The notes: generated by a model not told the origin, from the sequence alone. Shown: positions 50,123 through 59,471, numbered from the stretch's first letter. The stretch is 64,000 bases of DNA from JAWRCU01 sp033542235 (GCF_033542235.1 NZ_JAWRCU010000004.1:372001-436000), one strand, 5' to 3'. Numbers and translations are program-made.

Positions 50123-51049
50123 ATGAGTGAGCCTATCCGATCACAAGCCAAGCGGAGCCGCCTTTCGGCCAAGCACCGCGAATGGATCGCCGGGTATCTC
50201 TTCGTGCTGCCGGATGTGCTGGGGCTGATGGTGTTCCTCGGTCTGCCGATGCTGCTGTCGCTCGTGCTCGGGCTCTACGAGGTCGATGGCTTCGGCGGCT
50301 ATCGTTTCGTTGGCCTCGCCAACTACGCCAGGATGATGCGCGATCCGCTGTTCTGGCAGTCGGCCAAGGTGACCGCGCTTTATGCGATCATGCTTGTACC
50401 TCTCCTCTACGCCTGCGGCCTGGGTCTGGCGTTGCTCGTACAGAAGACGAACCGCTTCAATGGCGTCATCCGTACCATGTTCTTTGCGCCCCATACGGTG
50501 AGCTTGGTCGTGGTGGCTTTGGTCTGGCAATTTCTCGTCGTTGACAAGATCGGCGTTTTGAGCCGTCTGGCGTCTGCGCTGGGGCTGGGCGGCATCTCTT
50601 TTCTCGGGGACCCGAACTACGCACTGTTTGCTGTCGTGGCCGTCAGTGTCTGGTTCCTGATGGGCTACTACATGCTGATCTTCCTTGGCGGCCTGCAGGA
50701 CATACCGGCGATGTACTACGAGGCCGCCACCGTGGATGGCGCCGGGCCGATCGCGAAGTTCTGGCATATCACCTTGCCGCTGCTGAAGCCGACGAGCTTC
50801 TTCGTCATCATGATCTCGATGGTGGCGGCCGTCGCCGGCAGCCAGGCCTTCGATATCATCTGGGTAATGACCGCCGGCGGGCCTGCGAACTCGACCTCCG
50901 TGCTGATCGTCTACATCTATCAGCAGGCCTTCGGCTTCGGCGCTTTCGGTTATGCGGCCGCCATGGCCTCAATCCTGGTGATCTCGCTGATGGTGTTGAC
51001 GGGACTGATGTTCCTGCTCACCCGCGGAGGCCGCTTCAGCTATGACTGA
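50123..51049 (+). CDS. Sugar ABC transporter permease (CUT1, MalF/UgpA-like)
   Basis: 308 aa with six hydrophobic helices after a basic N-terminus. The coupling loop reads Y-Y-E-A-A-T-V-D-G-A-G-P-I-A-K-F-W-H-I-T-L-P-L-L. The ATG at 50123 follows an in-frame TTG; no strong ribosome site decides. It overlaps the next permease by eight bases. No ATPase gene is found in this operon. Confidence 0.93.
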   Translation: MSEPIRSQAKRSRLSAKHREWIAGYLFVLPDVLGLMVFLGLPMLLSLVLGLYEVDGFGGYRFVGLANYARMMRDPLFWQSAKVTALYAIMLVPLLYACGLGLALLVQKTNRFNGVIRTMFFAPHTVSLVVVALVWQFLVVDKIGVLSRLASALGLGGISFLGDPNYALFAVVAVSVWFLMGYYMLIFLGGLQDIPAMYYEAATVDGAGPIAKFWHITLPLLKPTSFFVIMISMVAAVAGSQAFDIIWVMTAGGPANSTSVLIVYIYQQAFGFGAFGYAAAMASILVISLMVLTGLMFLLTRGGRFSYD

Positions 51050-51887
51050 TAAGGCCTCGCCCTACTTCAGCAGCTCGCAGGTGACAGTTGTTCGCTTCGT
51101 CTGGATGACGGTCGCCGCCATCCTTGCGTTGATGATGATCTTCCCGCTCATGTGGATGGTCTCGATCTCATTCAAAGATGCGCAGGAGTCCTTCTCGCCG
51201 GCCTTGCTGCCCACCGAGCCGACTTTCGAGAATGTCACCTATGTGCTGACCGAGGTCCCCTTCATCCGTTACATGCTGAACAGCCTGTTCGTGTCGGTCA
51301 CAGTCACGGTAGTGGCTTTGTTCTTCCATTCCATGGCCGGCTATGCGCTCGCCAGGCTGCGGTTTCCCGGACGCGAGCTGATCTTCCTGGCCATCTTCTC
51401 GACGCTGCTCGTCTCATTGCCGGTCATAGTCGTGCCGCTGTTCATCATCGTGCGGACCTTGGGCATGCTGAACACCTATGCCGGCATCATCATTCCGTCG
51501 ATCTTCAACGCGTTCGGCATCTTCCTGCTCAGGCAGTACTACCTCTCCATGCCGCGCGAGATCGAGGAGGCTGCGGTGATAGACGGCGCCAGCTACTGGC
51601 GCATCTATTGGAGCGTAATCCTGCCGCTCTCGAAACCAATCCTGTCGGCACTCGCGATCCTATTCTTCCTCGCCAACTGGAATGCCTTCCTGTGGCCGCT
51701 CACCGTTGCCTCCGACCAGAATTTGTGGGTCGTGCAGGTCGGTATCGCGAACTTCAAGAGCGAGTACTCGGCCGCGTGGAACTACATGATGGCCGCTTCG
51801 ACCATCGTCGCGATCCCCACCCTCATCCTGTTCCTGATCTTCCAGCGGCAGATCATGGACTCGATCAAAACCAGCGGCCTGAAATGA
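51042..51887 (+). CDS. Sugar ABC transporter permease (CUT1, MalG-like)
   Basis: 281 aa with six helices. The coupling loop is E-E-A-A-V-I-D-G-A-S-Y-W-R-I-Y-W-S-V-I-L-P and the C-terminus has Q-R-Q-I-M-D-S-I-K-T-S-G-L-K, a highly typical MalG end. It overlaps the MalF-like permease gene and its stop overlaps the GH172 ATG (ATGA), so importer and enzyme are made together. Confidence 0.94.
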   Translation: MTDKASPYFSSSQVTVVRFVWMTVAAILALMMIFPLMWMVSISFKDAQESFSPALLPTEPTFENVTYVLTEVPFIRYMLNSLFVSVTVTVVALFFHSMAGYALARLRFPGRELIFLAIFSTLLVSLPVIVVPLFIIVRTLGMLNTYAGIIIPSIFNAFGIFLLRQYYLSMPREIEEAAVIDGASYWRIYWSVILPLSKPILSALAILFFLANWNAFLWPLTVASDQNLWVVQVGIANFKSEYSAAWNYMMAASTIVAIPTLILFLIFQRQIMDSIKTSGLK

Positions 51888-53098
51888 CCGCCAAAACTGC
51901 CAGGGAAAAAGCAATGACGAATGCAGGACTTTCGCCGCTGCGCGGCCTCGCCAAACTGCGTGAGGCCAGAACGCGCCGCTTCTCGAGCTACGACCGCACC
52001 GGCGGCAATGACGACCGGCTGCATATCGAGCCTGGCAAGACGGTCACCATTGCCGAATATGAAGGCGCGGGCATCGTCACGCATATCTGGGCGACGCTTG
52101 CCTGCAAGAGCGAGAGCTTCCTGCGCAAGATCGTGCTGCGTGCTTACTGGGACGGTGAGGAGCATCCGAGCGTTGAGACGCCCATCGGGGACTTCTTCGG
52201 GATGGGGCACGCGCAGACCCGCAATTTCGCGAGCCTGCCGGTGCAGGCGAGCCCTGAGGACGGCAAGGCTTTCAACTGCTATTTCCCGATGCCGTTCGCC
52301 AGCCACATGAAGATGACCATAACCAACGAGGCCGAGGACGACCTGCTGTTCTACTACTATGTCGACCTCGAACTGCACGAGCTGCTCGAAGAGGGCCTCG
52401 GCCGCTTCCACGCGCAATACCGGCAGGCGCGGCCGCAAGGAACCTCCGAGGCAGGCCTTGCGAACGAGCAGTTCCTGTTCGGTGGCGAGAATGTCGACGG
52501 CAAGGACAACTACACGATCCTGGATGCCGAGGGCCACGGCCACTATGTCGGCGTGCTCTTCAGCGTCTACTCCCGGCGCAGATCCGACCTGTGGGATTGG
52601 TACGGGGAGGGCGACGACATGATCTTCGTCGACGGCGAGCCGGGCCTCTCCGTGCCCGACACGGTGCGCAAGCCCGATCCGCGCATCGGCCCAATGGCAG
52701 CGCTCATCGAGCCGCGCAGCGAGAGCGCGCCCGGCGCCAATGATGCCTGGCCGCCGACGCTGCACGGCACCGGCACGGAGGACTATTTCAACACCGCATG
52801 GTGTCCGACCCAGACCTATTCCGCGCCGTATCACGGCATTATTGCCGCCGGCGGACCTAACTGGACGGAGCCGGTCACGCTCTATCGCTGGCACATCGAG
52901 GATCCTGTCATCTTCCAGAAGCGCATCAGGGTGACGATGGAGCATGGCCATGCCAACCGTCGCTCCGACGACATCTCCTCGGTGGCGTTCTGGTATCAGG
53001 CCGAGCCCCATAAGCCATTTGGGCCGCTGCCCGACGCCAAGGACCGGCTGCCAACCTTCCGTCGCCCGTTCCAGAACTGGGAGGCGGCGCAGACCTGA
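51884..53098 (+). CDS. DUF2961 (glycoside hydrolase family 172-like) protein
   Basis: 404 aa. Family patterns: F-S-S-Y-D-R-T-G-G-N-D-D, G-A-G-I-V-T-H-I-W, L-R-A-Y-W-D-G-E-E-H-P-S-V-E-T-P-I-G-D-F-F-G, and the C-terminal H-G-T-G-T-E-D-Y-F-N-T-A-W. Characterised GH172 enzymes act on alpha-D-fructofuranosides (difructose dianhydride) or D-arabinofuranosides; the acidic residues in D-G-E-x-x and T-E-D-Y are the likely catalytic region. No signal peptide, so it should act in the cytoplasm on the imported sugar. Start ATG 51884 overlaps the permease stop; ATG 51914 is an alternative. The 250 bp after it hold no clear gene. Confidence 0.9.
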   Translation: MTAKTAREKAMTNAGLSPLRGLAKLREARTRRFSSYDRTGGNDDRLHIEPGKTVTIAEYEGAGIVTHIWATLACKSESFLRKIVLRAYWDGEEHPSVETPIGDFFGMGHAQTRNFASLPVQASPEDGKAFNCYFPMPFASHMKMTITNEAEDDLLFYYYVDLELHELLEEGLGRFHAQYRQARPQGTSEAGLANEQFLFGGENVDGKDNYTILDAEGHGHYVGVLFSVYSRRRSDLWDWYGEGDDMIFVDGEPGLSVPDTVRKPDPRIGPMAALIEPRSESAPGANDAWPPTLHGTGTEDYFNTAWCPTQTYSAPYHGIIAAGGPNWTEPVTLYRWHIEDPVIFQKRIRVTMEHGHANRRSDDISSVAFWYQAEPHKPFGPLPDAKDRLPTFRRPFQNWEAAQT

Positions 53099-53348
53099 AT
53101 TGCCTGACGACGGGATCGAGCGCGGCACCGAACGTCGCTGTCTACCGGTGAACGACCGATCTGGGTTCTTTTTCGACTGGCTGGAAGCGCCAGGACCCGA
53201 CGGATTCGCTTGGGTGCGTCTGCCTTCGGCCACTGCCGTCGGGGCCGCTCTCACTGTGAAGTGAATAAGTGTTCGTCATAACAGCGACGAATCGTGCGCT
53301 TAGATGTTGGAGCGGGATAGCGGGGGCAATGGGCCTTGAGGAGGACCT

Positions 53349-54080
53349 ATGCCCGGTGTGAATGCCATCGTCACGCGCGCTCGCCGCATGATCGATTCGT
53401 CATTGTTGAGCGGCACGGCCAGATCGGTCCGGCGTGACCATCTCACCTATCTGTCGCCGCGCAAACTGAGGCGTCTCGAAACCGTATTGAGCGAGGTCCT
53501 GCGTGGAGGGGTGCCGGGCGATGTCATGGAGTTCGGCATCGCCCTCGGCGGAAGTGCAATCGTGCTTGCCAAGGAAGCGACGAAGTACGGGCGCAGCTTC
53601 CATGGGTTCGACGTCTTCGGGATGATCCCGCCTCCGACATCGGAAAAGGACGACGAGAAATCCAGGGAGCGCTATCAGACGATCCTGAAGGGGGAATCGA
53701 GAGGGCTGGGCGGCGATAAATATTACGGTTACCGCGACAATCTCTATGATGATGTCTGCCGCTCGTTCAGCAAATATGGCCTGAGCGTCGGCGATTCGGC
53801 GGTCAGCCTGCATAAAGGCTTGTTCCAGGAAACTTTACCGGGCGTCAGCCTCAGCGAGATTGCTTTCGCACATATCGACTGCGACTGGTACGACCCCGTC
53901 GCCTTCTGCCTCGCCAGTGTCGCCGACCGCCTCAGTCCGCGCGGAGTCATCGTGCTCGACGACTATCACGACTATGGCGGCTGCCGGATCGCAACAAACG
54001 AATTTTTGCGGATTCGGCCCGACTTCAGCTTCGAAGATGGAGAGAACGTCGTGCTGCGGCGGACTGGACTGCAGGCCTAA
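53349..54080 (+). CDS. TylF/MycF-type SAM-dependent O-methyltransferase
   Basis: 243 aa. The SAM-binding region reads G-D-V-M-E-F-G-I-A-L-G-G-S-A, and the metal/catalytic part A-H-I-D-C-D-W-Y-D-P and V-I-V-L-D-D-Y-H-D-Y-G-G-C are hallmarks of the TylF family, Mg-dependent sugar O-methyltransferases known from macrolide sugars and also found in polysaccharide clusters. It opens the exopolysaccharide cluster, so methylation of a surface sugar is the likely role. Start follows AGGAGG. Confidence 0.92.
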   Translation: MPGVNAIVTRARRMIDSSLLSGTARSVRRDHLTYLSPRKLRRLETVLSEVLRGGVPGDVMEFGIALGGSAIVLAKEATKYGRSFHGFDVFGMIPPPTSEKDDEKSRERYQTILKGESRGLGGDKYYGYRDNLYDDVCRSFSKYGLSVGDSAVSLHKGLFQETLPGVSLSEIAFAHIDCDWYDPVAFCLASVADRLSPRGVIVLDDYHDYGGCRIATNEFLRIRPDFSFEDGENVVLRRTGLQA

Positions 54081-54122
54081 AGGCCCTATGTCGCAAGACG
54101 GGCGGTTGATCATGCGTTCAAC

Positions 54123-54141
54123 ATATTGTGCAGTGCAATAT
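54123..54141. promoter_or_regulatory. Palindromic site upstream of the first glycosyltransferase gene
   Basis: ATATTGTGCAGTGCAATAT: arms ATATTG and CAATAT around TGCAGTG, in a locally AT-rich gap between the methyltransferase and the GT gene. The 9-mer TGCAGTGCA is the reverse complement of TGCACTGCA found in the site upstream of the UDP-glucose dehydrogenase gene. Confidence 0.45.
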
Positions 54142-54246
54142 TTCACGGCATAAGGAGCGCGCCGTTTCATCGCCTGGCTCCCGCGGAGCCATCGGTCGGC
54201 ACGTATTCGCCTTCTCCCGGGCGGGGGGTAAGAGCGAGGAAAACTG

Positions 54247-55329
54247 ATGAAAGTCCTGTTTGCCGGGGGTAACGGCTACTATCCTGAATTTCATGGCGGG
54301 GTTCAATCAAGCACGCACCATCTGGCGGAGCAGTTGCGCAAGCAGGGTCATGAGGCGGCGGTGCTTGCGGCACTCTTCGGCGACGGCATCTTCGGCACGA
54401 CGGCCCGCATCAAGCTGAAAGTCCTCCGGCAGGGGGCGGTAATGGACAATTTTCCCGGCTATCCGGTGGTGCGGGCATGGTTTCCGTGGGATGCCGTGCC
54501 CTTCGCCGTTTCCCGTCTGAAGCCGGATGTCGCGGTCGTCCAGTGCCATAAGTCGGTTCCACTTGGGAAAGCCCTGGAAGCACAGAATGTGCCGATCGTC
54601 GTCTACCTCAGGAATGTGGAATTCCACGAACTTGCCGGCGACCTCAGAGAGCTGAGATCGGCGCTCTACATCGCCAATTCCGAATTCACCGCGCGCGCAT
54701 TTGCAGAGCGTTTCGGAATCGAGGCGACTGTCATCCCGCCGACCATCGACCCGGCACGTTATCGGACCGCCACGACCAAGGAATGTGTGACCTTCATCAA
54801 TCCGTACACGGAGAAGGGCTTCGAGGTTGCCGTCCGGATCGCCGGGCGCTGCCCCGACATTCCTTTCCAGTTCGTCGAGAGCTGGAAGCTGGACGGCGAA
54901 TACCGAACCCAAGTCGAACAGACGATCGCGCCGCTGAAGAACGTCACCCTACTCAAGCGCACCGACGATATGAAGACTGTCTACGGCCGCACCAAGATTC
55001 TTCTTGCGCCGAGCAAATGGGAAGAAGCTTGGGGCCGCGTTGCCTCCGAAGCCCATTGCAGTGGCATTCCGGTGCTTGGATCCCGTCGCGGCGGCTTGCC
55101 CGAGGCAATCGGCGAAGGTGGCGTCGTGCTCGACTACGATGCGCCGCTCGAGGAATGGGTTACCGCGCTCAAGAGGCTCTGGTCCGACCAGGCGTACTAC
55201 GCCCGCCTGTCTGCTGCGGCCCTCGAACATTCCAAGCGGCCCGCGCTAGATCCGAATCACCAATTCGCAACCTTCCTCGAAGTGCTGAAGCGTGCGGCGG
55301 CAAGGACCGACGCTTCCATCGATGCCTAG
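54247..55329 (+). CDS. GT4-family glycosyltransferase
   Basis: 360 aa, GT-B fold. The N-terminal G-G-N-G-Y-Y-P-E-F-H-G-G-V-Q-S-S-T-H-H-L-A marks the acceptor side. The donor domain has F-I-N-P-Y-T-E-K-G-F-E and the nucleotide-sugar motif P-S-K-W-E-E-A-W-G-R-V-A-S-E-A, with the E-x7-E spacing of GT4 enzymes. Transfers a sugar to a growing lipid-linked repeat unit, presumably at the cytoplasmic face of the inner membrane. Sugar specificity unknown. Codon usage is like its neighbours. Confidence 0.92.
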   Translation: MKVLFAGGNGYYPEFHGGVQSSTHHLAEQLRKQGHEAAVLAALFGDGIFGTTARIKLKVLRQGAVMDNFPGYPVVRAWFPWDAVPFAVSRLKPDVAVVQCHKSVPLGKALEAQNVPIVVYLRNVEFHELAGDLRELRSALYIANSEFTARAFAERFGIEATVIPPTIDPARYRTATTKECVTFINPYTEKGFEVAVRIAGRCPDIPFQFVESWKLDGEYRTQVEQTIAPLKNVTLLKRTDDMKTVYGRTKILLAPSKWEEAWGRVASEAHCSGIPVLGSRRGGLPEAIGEGGVVLDYDAPLEEWVTALKRLWSDQAYYARLSAAALEHSKRPALDPNHQFATFLEVLKRAAARTDASIDA

Positions 55330-55428
55330 GCGCTGACCATAGCGCCTCAGATCCGTCGCCTTGATCCTGGCGGACGCCGCTTGGCCTGCAAGGCGGCTCC
55401 GGTCCAGGAAACAGAGTTGATACGCCGC

Positions 55429-56610
55429 ATGAGAATAGGCTTTGTCGTCGGAGAGTTCCCGCTCTTGTCGCATACCTTCGTGATCAGCCAGATCGAAGGC
55501 TTCATGCGGCGCGGCTACGACATCTCCGTCATATGCGACAGGATCGGCAGCGATAGACGCATCGACGCTACCGCGGAACCGATGAAGACGATGCTGGAGA
55601 ACACGCATCGGTGGTGGCGGTTGTCATCCAGGCTGCGTAGCGCCGTCGGGCGCCTGCCGCCCAAGCTCCAGGACAAGGTCTCGACCGCGGCCGACATGTT
55701 GTGGACGGAGGAACTCAACAGATGCGACCTTCTGCTTGCCCATTTCGGGAACAATGGGCTCCGGCTGGCGAGGGCAAAAAAGCAGAAACGACTGGCGCCG
55801 CCGATTGTGACCATCTTCCATGGAAATGACGTCGGCATTCCGGCGCATGAGGGGACGCTGCAGAGATATATGCCTCTGTTCCAGCACGGGACATGCCAGC
55901 TGACAGTGAACGAAGTCTTCCGAAGGCAGCTCATCGAAGTTGGTGCGCCCGAGCACCAGGTCGCGGTGCACCGCATGGGCATCGACTGCGACGACATTCC
56001 ATACCACCCGCGCAATATGGACGAGGGTCCCTTGCGACTGATCTCTGTCTGCCGTCTGGTGGAGAAGAAGGGCATCGCATTCGCGCTTCGGGCCGTTGCC
56101 GCCCTGCAGGCTGCAGAGCCGCAAATCGAGTGGCGCTATTCCGTCATAGGCGACGGCCCGCTGCTCGATGAACTGCGTGCTCTCGCCGGTGAGCTCGGAA
56201 TCGAGGAGAGGGTGCGGTTTTACGGCGCGCTGCCTCACGGCGACGTCAAGGAGCACCTCGCCCGCTCACATATCTTTCTCTTACCGAGCGTCACGGCGAC
56301 AGACGGCGACGTGGAGGGAGTTCCCGTCGCGCTCATGGAAGCGATGGCCGCGGGGCTCATCACAGTCAGCACCTATCATTCAGGAATCCCGGAATTGATC
56401 GAGAACCATAAGACCGGTTTTCTCGCGCCTGAGAAGGACGTGGAAGCACTCGCAACTCACCTGATTTGGATTGCCGAGAATCGTGACGCCTCCCACGCCG
56501 TCACGGCAGCTGCTCGCCGACACATAGAGGCCGAGTTCAACAACGATGTGCTGAACGATCGCCTGGCGACGATGATCACCTCGCTCTTGGCCGAGAAGCA
56601 GGTCGCATGA
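55429..56610 (+). CDS. GT4-family glycosyltransferase (WcaL/AmsK-like)
   Basis: About 393 aa. It begins R-I-G-F-V-V-G-E-F-P-L-L-S-H-T-F-V-I-S-Q-I, the F-P-x-L-S-x-T-F pattern of colanic acid/amylovoran-type WcaL and AmsK transferases. The donor domain contains C-R-L-V-E-K-K-G-I and E-G-V-P-V-A-L-M-E-A-M-A-A-G. I give ATG 55429; a TTG at 55417, with AGGA eight bases upstream, would add four residues. Its stop overlaps the flippase ATG, so the two are coupled. Confidence 0.92.
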   Translation: MRIGFVVGEFPLLSHTFVISQIEGFMRRGYDISVICDRIGSDRRIDATAEPMKTMLENTHRWWRLSSRLRSAVGRLPPKLQDKVSTAADMLWTEELNRCDLLLAHFGNNGLRLARAKKQKRLAPPIVTIFHGNDVGIPAHEGTLQRYMPLFQHGTCQLTVNEVFRRQLIEVGAPEHQVAVHRMGIDCDDIPYHPRNMDEGPLRLISVCRLVEKKGIAFALRAVAALQAAEPQIEWRYSVIGDGPLLDELRALAGELGIEERVRFYGALPHGDVKEHLARSHIFLLPSVTATDGDVEGVPVALMEAMAAGLITVSTYHSGIPELIENHKTGFLAPEKDVEALATHLIWIAENRDASHAVTAAARRHIEAEFNNDVLNDRLATMITSLLAEKQVA

Positions 56611-58064
56611 ACGCACCGCTGCACTTCGGCAAGGTGGCGTTGCGCGGCAGCGTCGTCACCGGCATCTCGCAGGGCGTGAGGGTCGGCCTGCAGTTCCTTT
56701 CCGTCGTGATCCTGGCGCGGCTGCTCGTTCCGGAAGATTTCGGCCTTGTAGCGGCGGTTGGGCCGATCGTCGCCTTCGTCGGGCTGTTCCAGAATCTCGG
56801 GCTGCAGCAGGCCGTCGTCCAGCGAATGGAAATCACCGACGCCCAGCTCAACCGCATGTTCTGGATCATGGCGGCCGTAGGCCTCGCCTGCACGACCGTC
56901 GTCGTGCTCATCAGCCCGGCCGTGGCGTGGTTCTACGGCGATCCGCGCATGCGCGGCATCACGATCCTGGCCGGCCTGCCGCTCTTGCTCGGCAGCATGG
57001 CCGGGCTGCCGCTCAGTCTCCTCAACCGCCACCTTCGGTTCGGTCAACTTGCGCTCATCGACATGGCCAATGCGCTGGTCGGCTTCCTCGCCGCAGCCGC
57101 CAGCGCCTATCTGGGGATGGGCTATTGGTCGCTGCTTGTCGGTTCGGCAGCTTCTGCCGCCGTGTCACTCGCCGTCGGCTGGTGGTGGAGCCACTGGACA
57201 CCAGGCAGGCCGGATTTTGCGATCGATCGCGACATCATGTCGTTCGGTGCCAATCTCACCGGCTTCAACCTGGTCAATTTCTTTTCCCGCAATCTCGACA
57301 ACATACTGATCGGAAAATTTTCGGGCGCCGTGGAACTCGGCTTCTACGACCGCGCCTACAAGCTGCTGCTCTTTCCGATCCAGAACATTATCGCGCCCCT
57401 GTCGCGCGTCATGATACCGCTGCTCGCCCGCGTGCAGAACGACAAAGCGCGTTTCCGTGACCTCTACCTGCAGATAGTCTGGGTACTCTCCTTCGTGACC
57501 GTCCCCGGCGTTGCGGCTCTGGTATGCACCTCGGAGCAGGTTGTCACGATCCTGTTCGGCGAGAAATGGCAGGCGGTTGCGCCGATCTTCGCATGGCTCG
57601 GACTTGCCGGCCTGGTCCAGGCGGCCGGCAACACGACCGGCTGGGTCTTCATGTGCCAGGGCAAGACCAAGACCATGTTCCAGTGGGGTGTGTATGCCGC
57701 GGCCACCACGATCGCCGCCTTCGTGATCGGGCTACCCTGGGGCGCCGTCGGCGTCGCCGCCGCTTACGCGATCAGCACCTATGCGCTGAGGATCCCGGTG
57801 CTGACCTGGCTGATGCACCGCGTAGGCCCGGTCTCGGCTTACGACTTCCTGATGGCGCAGTTTCTCTATGTTTTCTCGTCGCTCGCCACCTGGGCTATCT
57901 TCAATTTCTTCCCGGATGCCTTTGTGAGATCGAGCAACCTGGTGACCGTGATACTCGTGACGGCCCTAAGCTATTTGCTGGCCGGTCTGATTACGCTGGC
58001 GGTGCCCGAGCCGCGTCGGGTCGCCTTCGTCATCGGCAAGAAGGTGATCGGCGCCATCCGATGA
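56607..58064 (+). CDS. Polysaccharide flippase/export protein (Wzx-type, MOP superfamily PST)
   Basis: 485 aa with 12-14 hydrophobic helices. The first segments read V-A-L-R-G-S-V-V-T-G-I-S-Q-G and L-A-R-L-L-V-P-E-D-F-G-L-V-A, typical of PST/Wzx proteins that flip lipid-linked oligosaccharide units to the periplasm. L-S-R-V-M-I-P-L-L-A-R-V-Q near the middle is conserved in the group that includes rhizobial ExoT-like exporters. The last 99 bases are overlapped by the antisense pyruvyl transferase gene. Confidence 0.93.
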   Translation: MNAPLHFGKVALRGSVVTGISQGVRVGLQFLSVVILARLLVPEDFGLVAAVGPIVAFVGLFQNLGLQQAVVQRMEITDAQLNRMFWIMAAVGLACTTVVVLISPAVAWFYGDPRMRGITILAGLPLLLGSMAGLPLSLLNRHLRFGQLALIDMANALVGFLAAAASAYLGMGYWSLLVGSAASAAVSLAVGWWWSHWTPGRPDFAIDRDIMSFGANLTGFNLVNFFSRNLDNILIGKFSGAVELGFYDRAYKLLLFPIQNIIAPLSRVMIPLLARVQNDKARFRDLYLQIVWVLSFVTVPGVAALVCTSEQVVTILFGEKWQAVAPIFAWLGLAGLVQAAGNTTGWVFMCQGKTKTMFQWGVYAAATTIAAFVIGLPWGAVGVAAAYAISTYALRIPVLTWLMHRVGPVSAYDFLMAQFLYVFSSLATWAIFNFFPDAFVRSSNLVTVILVTALSYLLAGLITLAVPEPRRVAFVIGKKVIGAIR

Positions 58065-59360
58065 TGCGGCGGAGGCCGTGCTCCCGATCACCCTTTTCAA
58101 GAGCTCGACCGACGACAGCGCGGAAGCGTTCTCCATCAGGACCGATTTCAGGCTGGTCTTCCTGAAATCCTCGAGCTTTTCCGAAAACAGCTGAAGCTTG
58201 CCTGCGGCTTCCTCGGCCGCGATCGTGTCGATGTCCATGAGCACTTCGGAGATGCCGAGCCTGGCAGCCAGTTCCTTGGTCTTGAACTCATAGGCGATCG
58301 GCAGCACTGGGGTGCCGACGCAGAGCGACATGATCATCATGTGCATGCGCGTCGCCACGACGAAATCGAAACCCTTCACCAGTTCCATCAGCTGCTCGGG
58401 CGTGTGGAACGAGGAATCGATCGACACACTCTCGGCGATCGAGGGGTCGAGCTCAGTGACGATGGCCCTGGCAGTCTTGGAGTCGTCATGGGCATATTCC
58501 GGCACGCCCTGGCAGGTCGACACGAAAGTGACCTTCTTGCCTTGTTGCACTAGCGAAATGACGAGCTGCCCGACGGCCTCGATATAGCGGCGCATGCCGT
58601 CCTGGCCGTCTTTCACATAGTTCCAGTTGCGGACCGAAATCCCGACCCGCCCGGTCGGGGCGGGCGGCGTTGAGGCCGCGAGGATGTCTGTTATCCGCTG
58701 CGTATCCGCCAAGGCAAAGACGGCGTCCGCGACAACGTGGCATTTGGTTCGGTCTCTGACGATGTTGGAAATATGCCCCAAGGATTTTTCATCCCGCAGC
58801 AGGATGAGCGGACTCTCGTTCAGGACGCTTTTCAAAGATATCCTGTTGTAACCATTGTTGAACGGACCAAGGGACTGGGTAAAAAAAATGGGAGCCTTTT
58901 GCATAAGGCTGTCAATTTGAAACTGTAATATCCGCTTTTTCAAATTATAGTTTTCGACCAGATAGGTTCCGCCGGTGGTCACGACGAAATCAGCGCCACG
59001 ATAGATTTCAAGGCTTTTACGGCTTTCCTTATCCAATACGAGATTCGCCAAAGCTTCGTTGCCGCGCCCAAGCTGGCCAATGGCGTGCAGGCGAATTTTG
59101 TTGAACGCCTTCTTTGCGAGGTTCTTCAGGAAATTCCGGTCGTGCTCGTATTTGAAAACCTGCTCGGAAAGCAGCTTCCTGAACGTCAGGTTTTTGTATT
59201 TTTTCTCTTTGTAGAGCCGTTCCGATACTTCGGGATTGCTGTCAAAGACGTAGATCTTCGCTTCTTCACCAAGCGCGCGATCCAGTATCTCCTTTATCGC
59301 AATCAGAATTGCTGCATCGCCCGTGTTGAGGCACACAGTATTTTCAACCACGACGTGCAT
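57966..59360 (-). CDS. Polysaccharide pyruvyl transferase family protein
   Basis: About 464 aa. N-C-L-like start V-V-E-N-T-V-C-L-N-T-G-D-A-A-I-L, then V-V-T-T-G-G-T-Y-L-V-E and the C-terminal V-V-A-T-R-M-H-M-M-I-M-S-L and G-T-P-V-L-P-I-A-Y match PF04230 enzymes (CsaB, WcaK, ExoV relatives) that add ketal pyruvate from PEP to sugars. The ends are odd: about 33 C-terminal codons run antisense into the flippase gene and look unconserved. The middle of the gene (about 58840-59350) is clearly more AT-rich than its neighbours, suggesting acquisition from another source. Confidence 0.88.
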   Translation of the reverse strand: MHVVVENTVCLNTGDAAILIAIKEILDRALGEEAKIYVFDSNPEVSERLYKEKKYKNLTFRKLLSEQVFKYEHDRNFLKNLAKKAFNKIRLHAIGQLGRGNEALANLVLDKESRKSLEIYRGADFVVTTGGTYLVENYNLKKRILQFQIDSLMQKAPIFFTQSLGPFNNGYNRISLKSVLNESPLILLRDEKSLGHISNIVRDRTKCHVVADAVFALADTQRITDILAASTPPAPTGRVGISVRNWNYVKDGQDGMRRYIEAVGQLVISLVQQGKKVTFVSTCQGVPEYAHDDSKTARAIVTELDPSIAESVSIDSSFHTPEQLMELVKGFDFVVATRMHMMIMSLCVGTPVLPIAYEFKTKELAARLGISEVLMDIDTIAAEEAAGKLQLFSEKLEDFRKTSLKSVLMENASALSSVELLKRVIGSTASAASSDGADHLLADDEGDPTRLGHRQRNQTGQQIA

Positions 59361-59471
59361 GAATCTGCTCTGCTCCGGCTGTTGATGGCGCATTGGAACC
59401 CGCTCGGATCACTTCGGGAGATGTTTGTCAGGCTCCATGAAGACAGTGCGGTCCGACAAAGCTTCTTTACG

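Noticed and set aside
53099..53264. Possible short gene after the GH172 gene
   Set aside because: The frame continues from inside the GH172 gene in another phase and has no start or ribosome site of its own.
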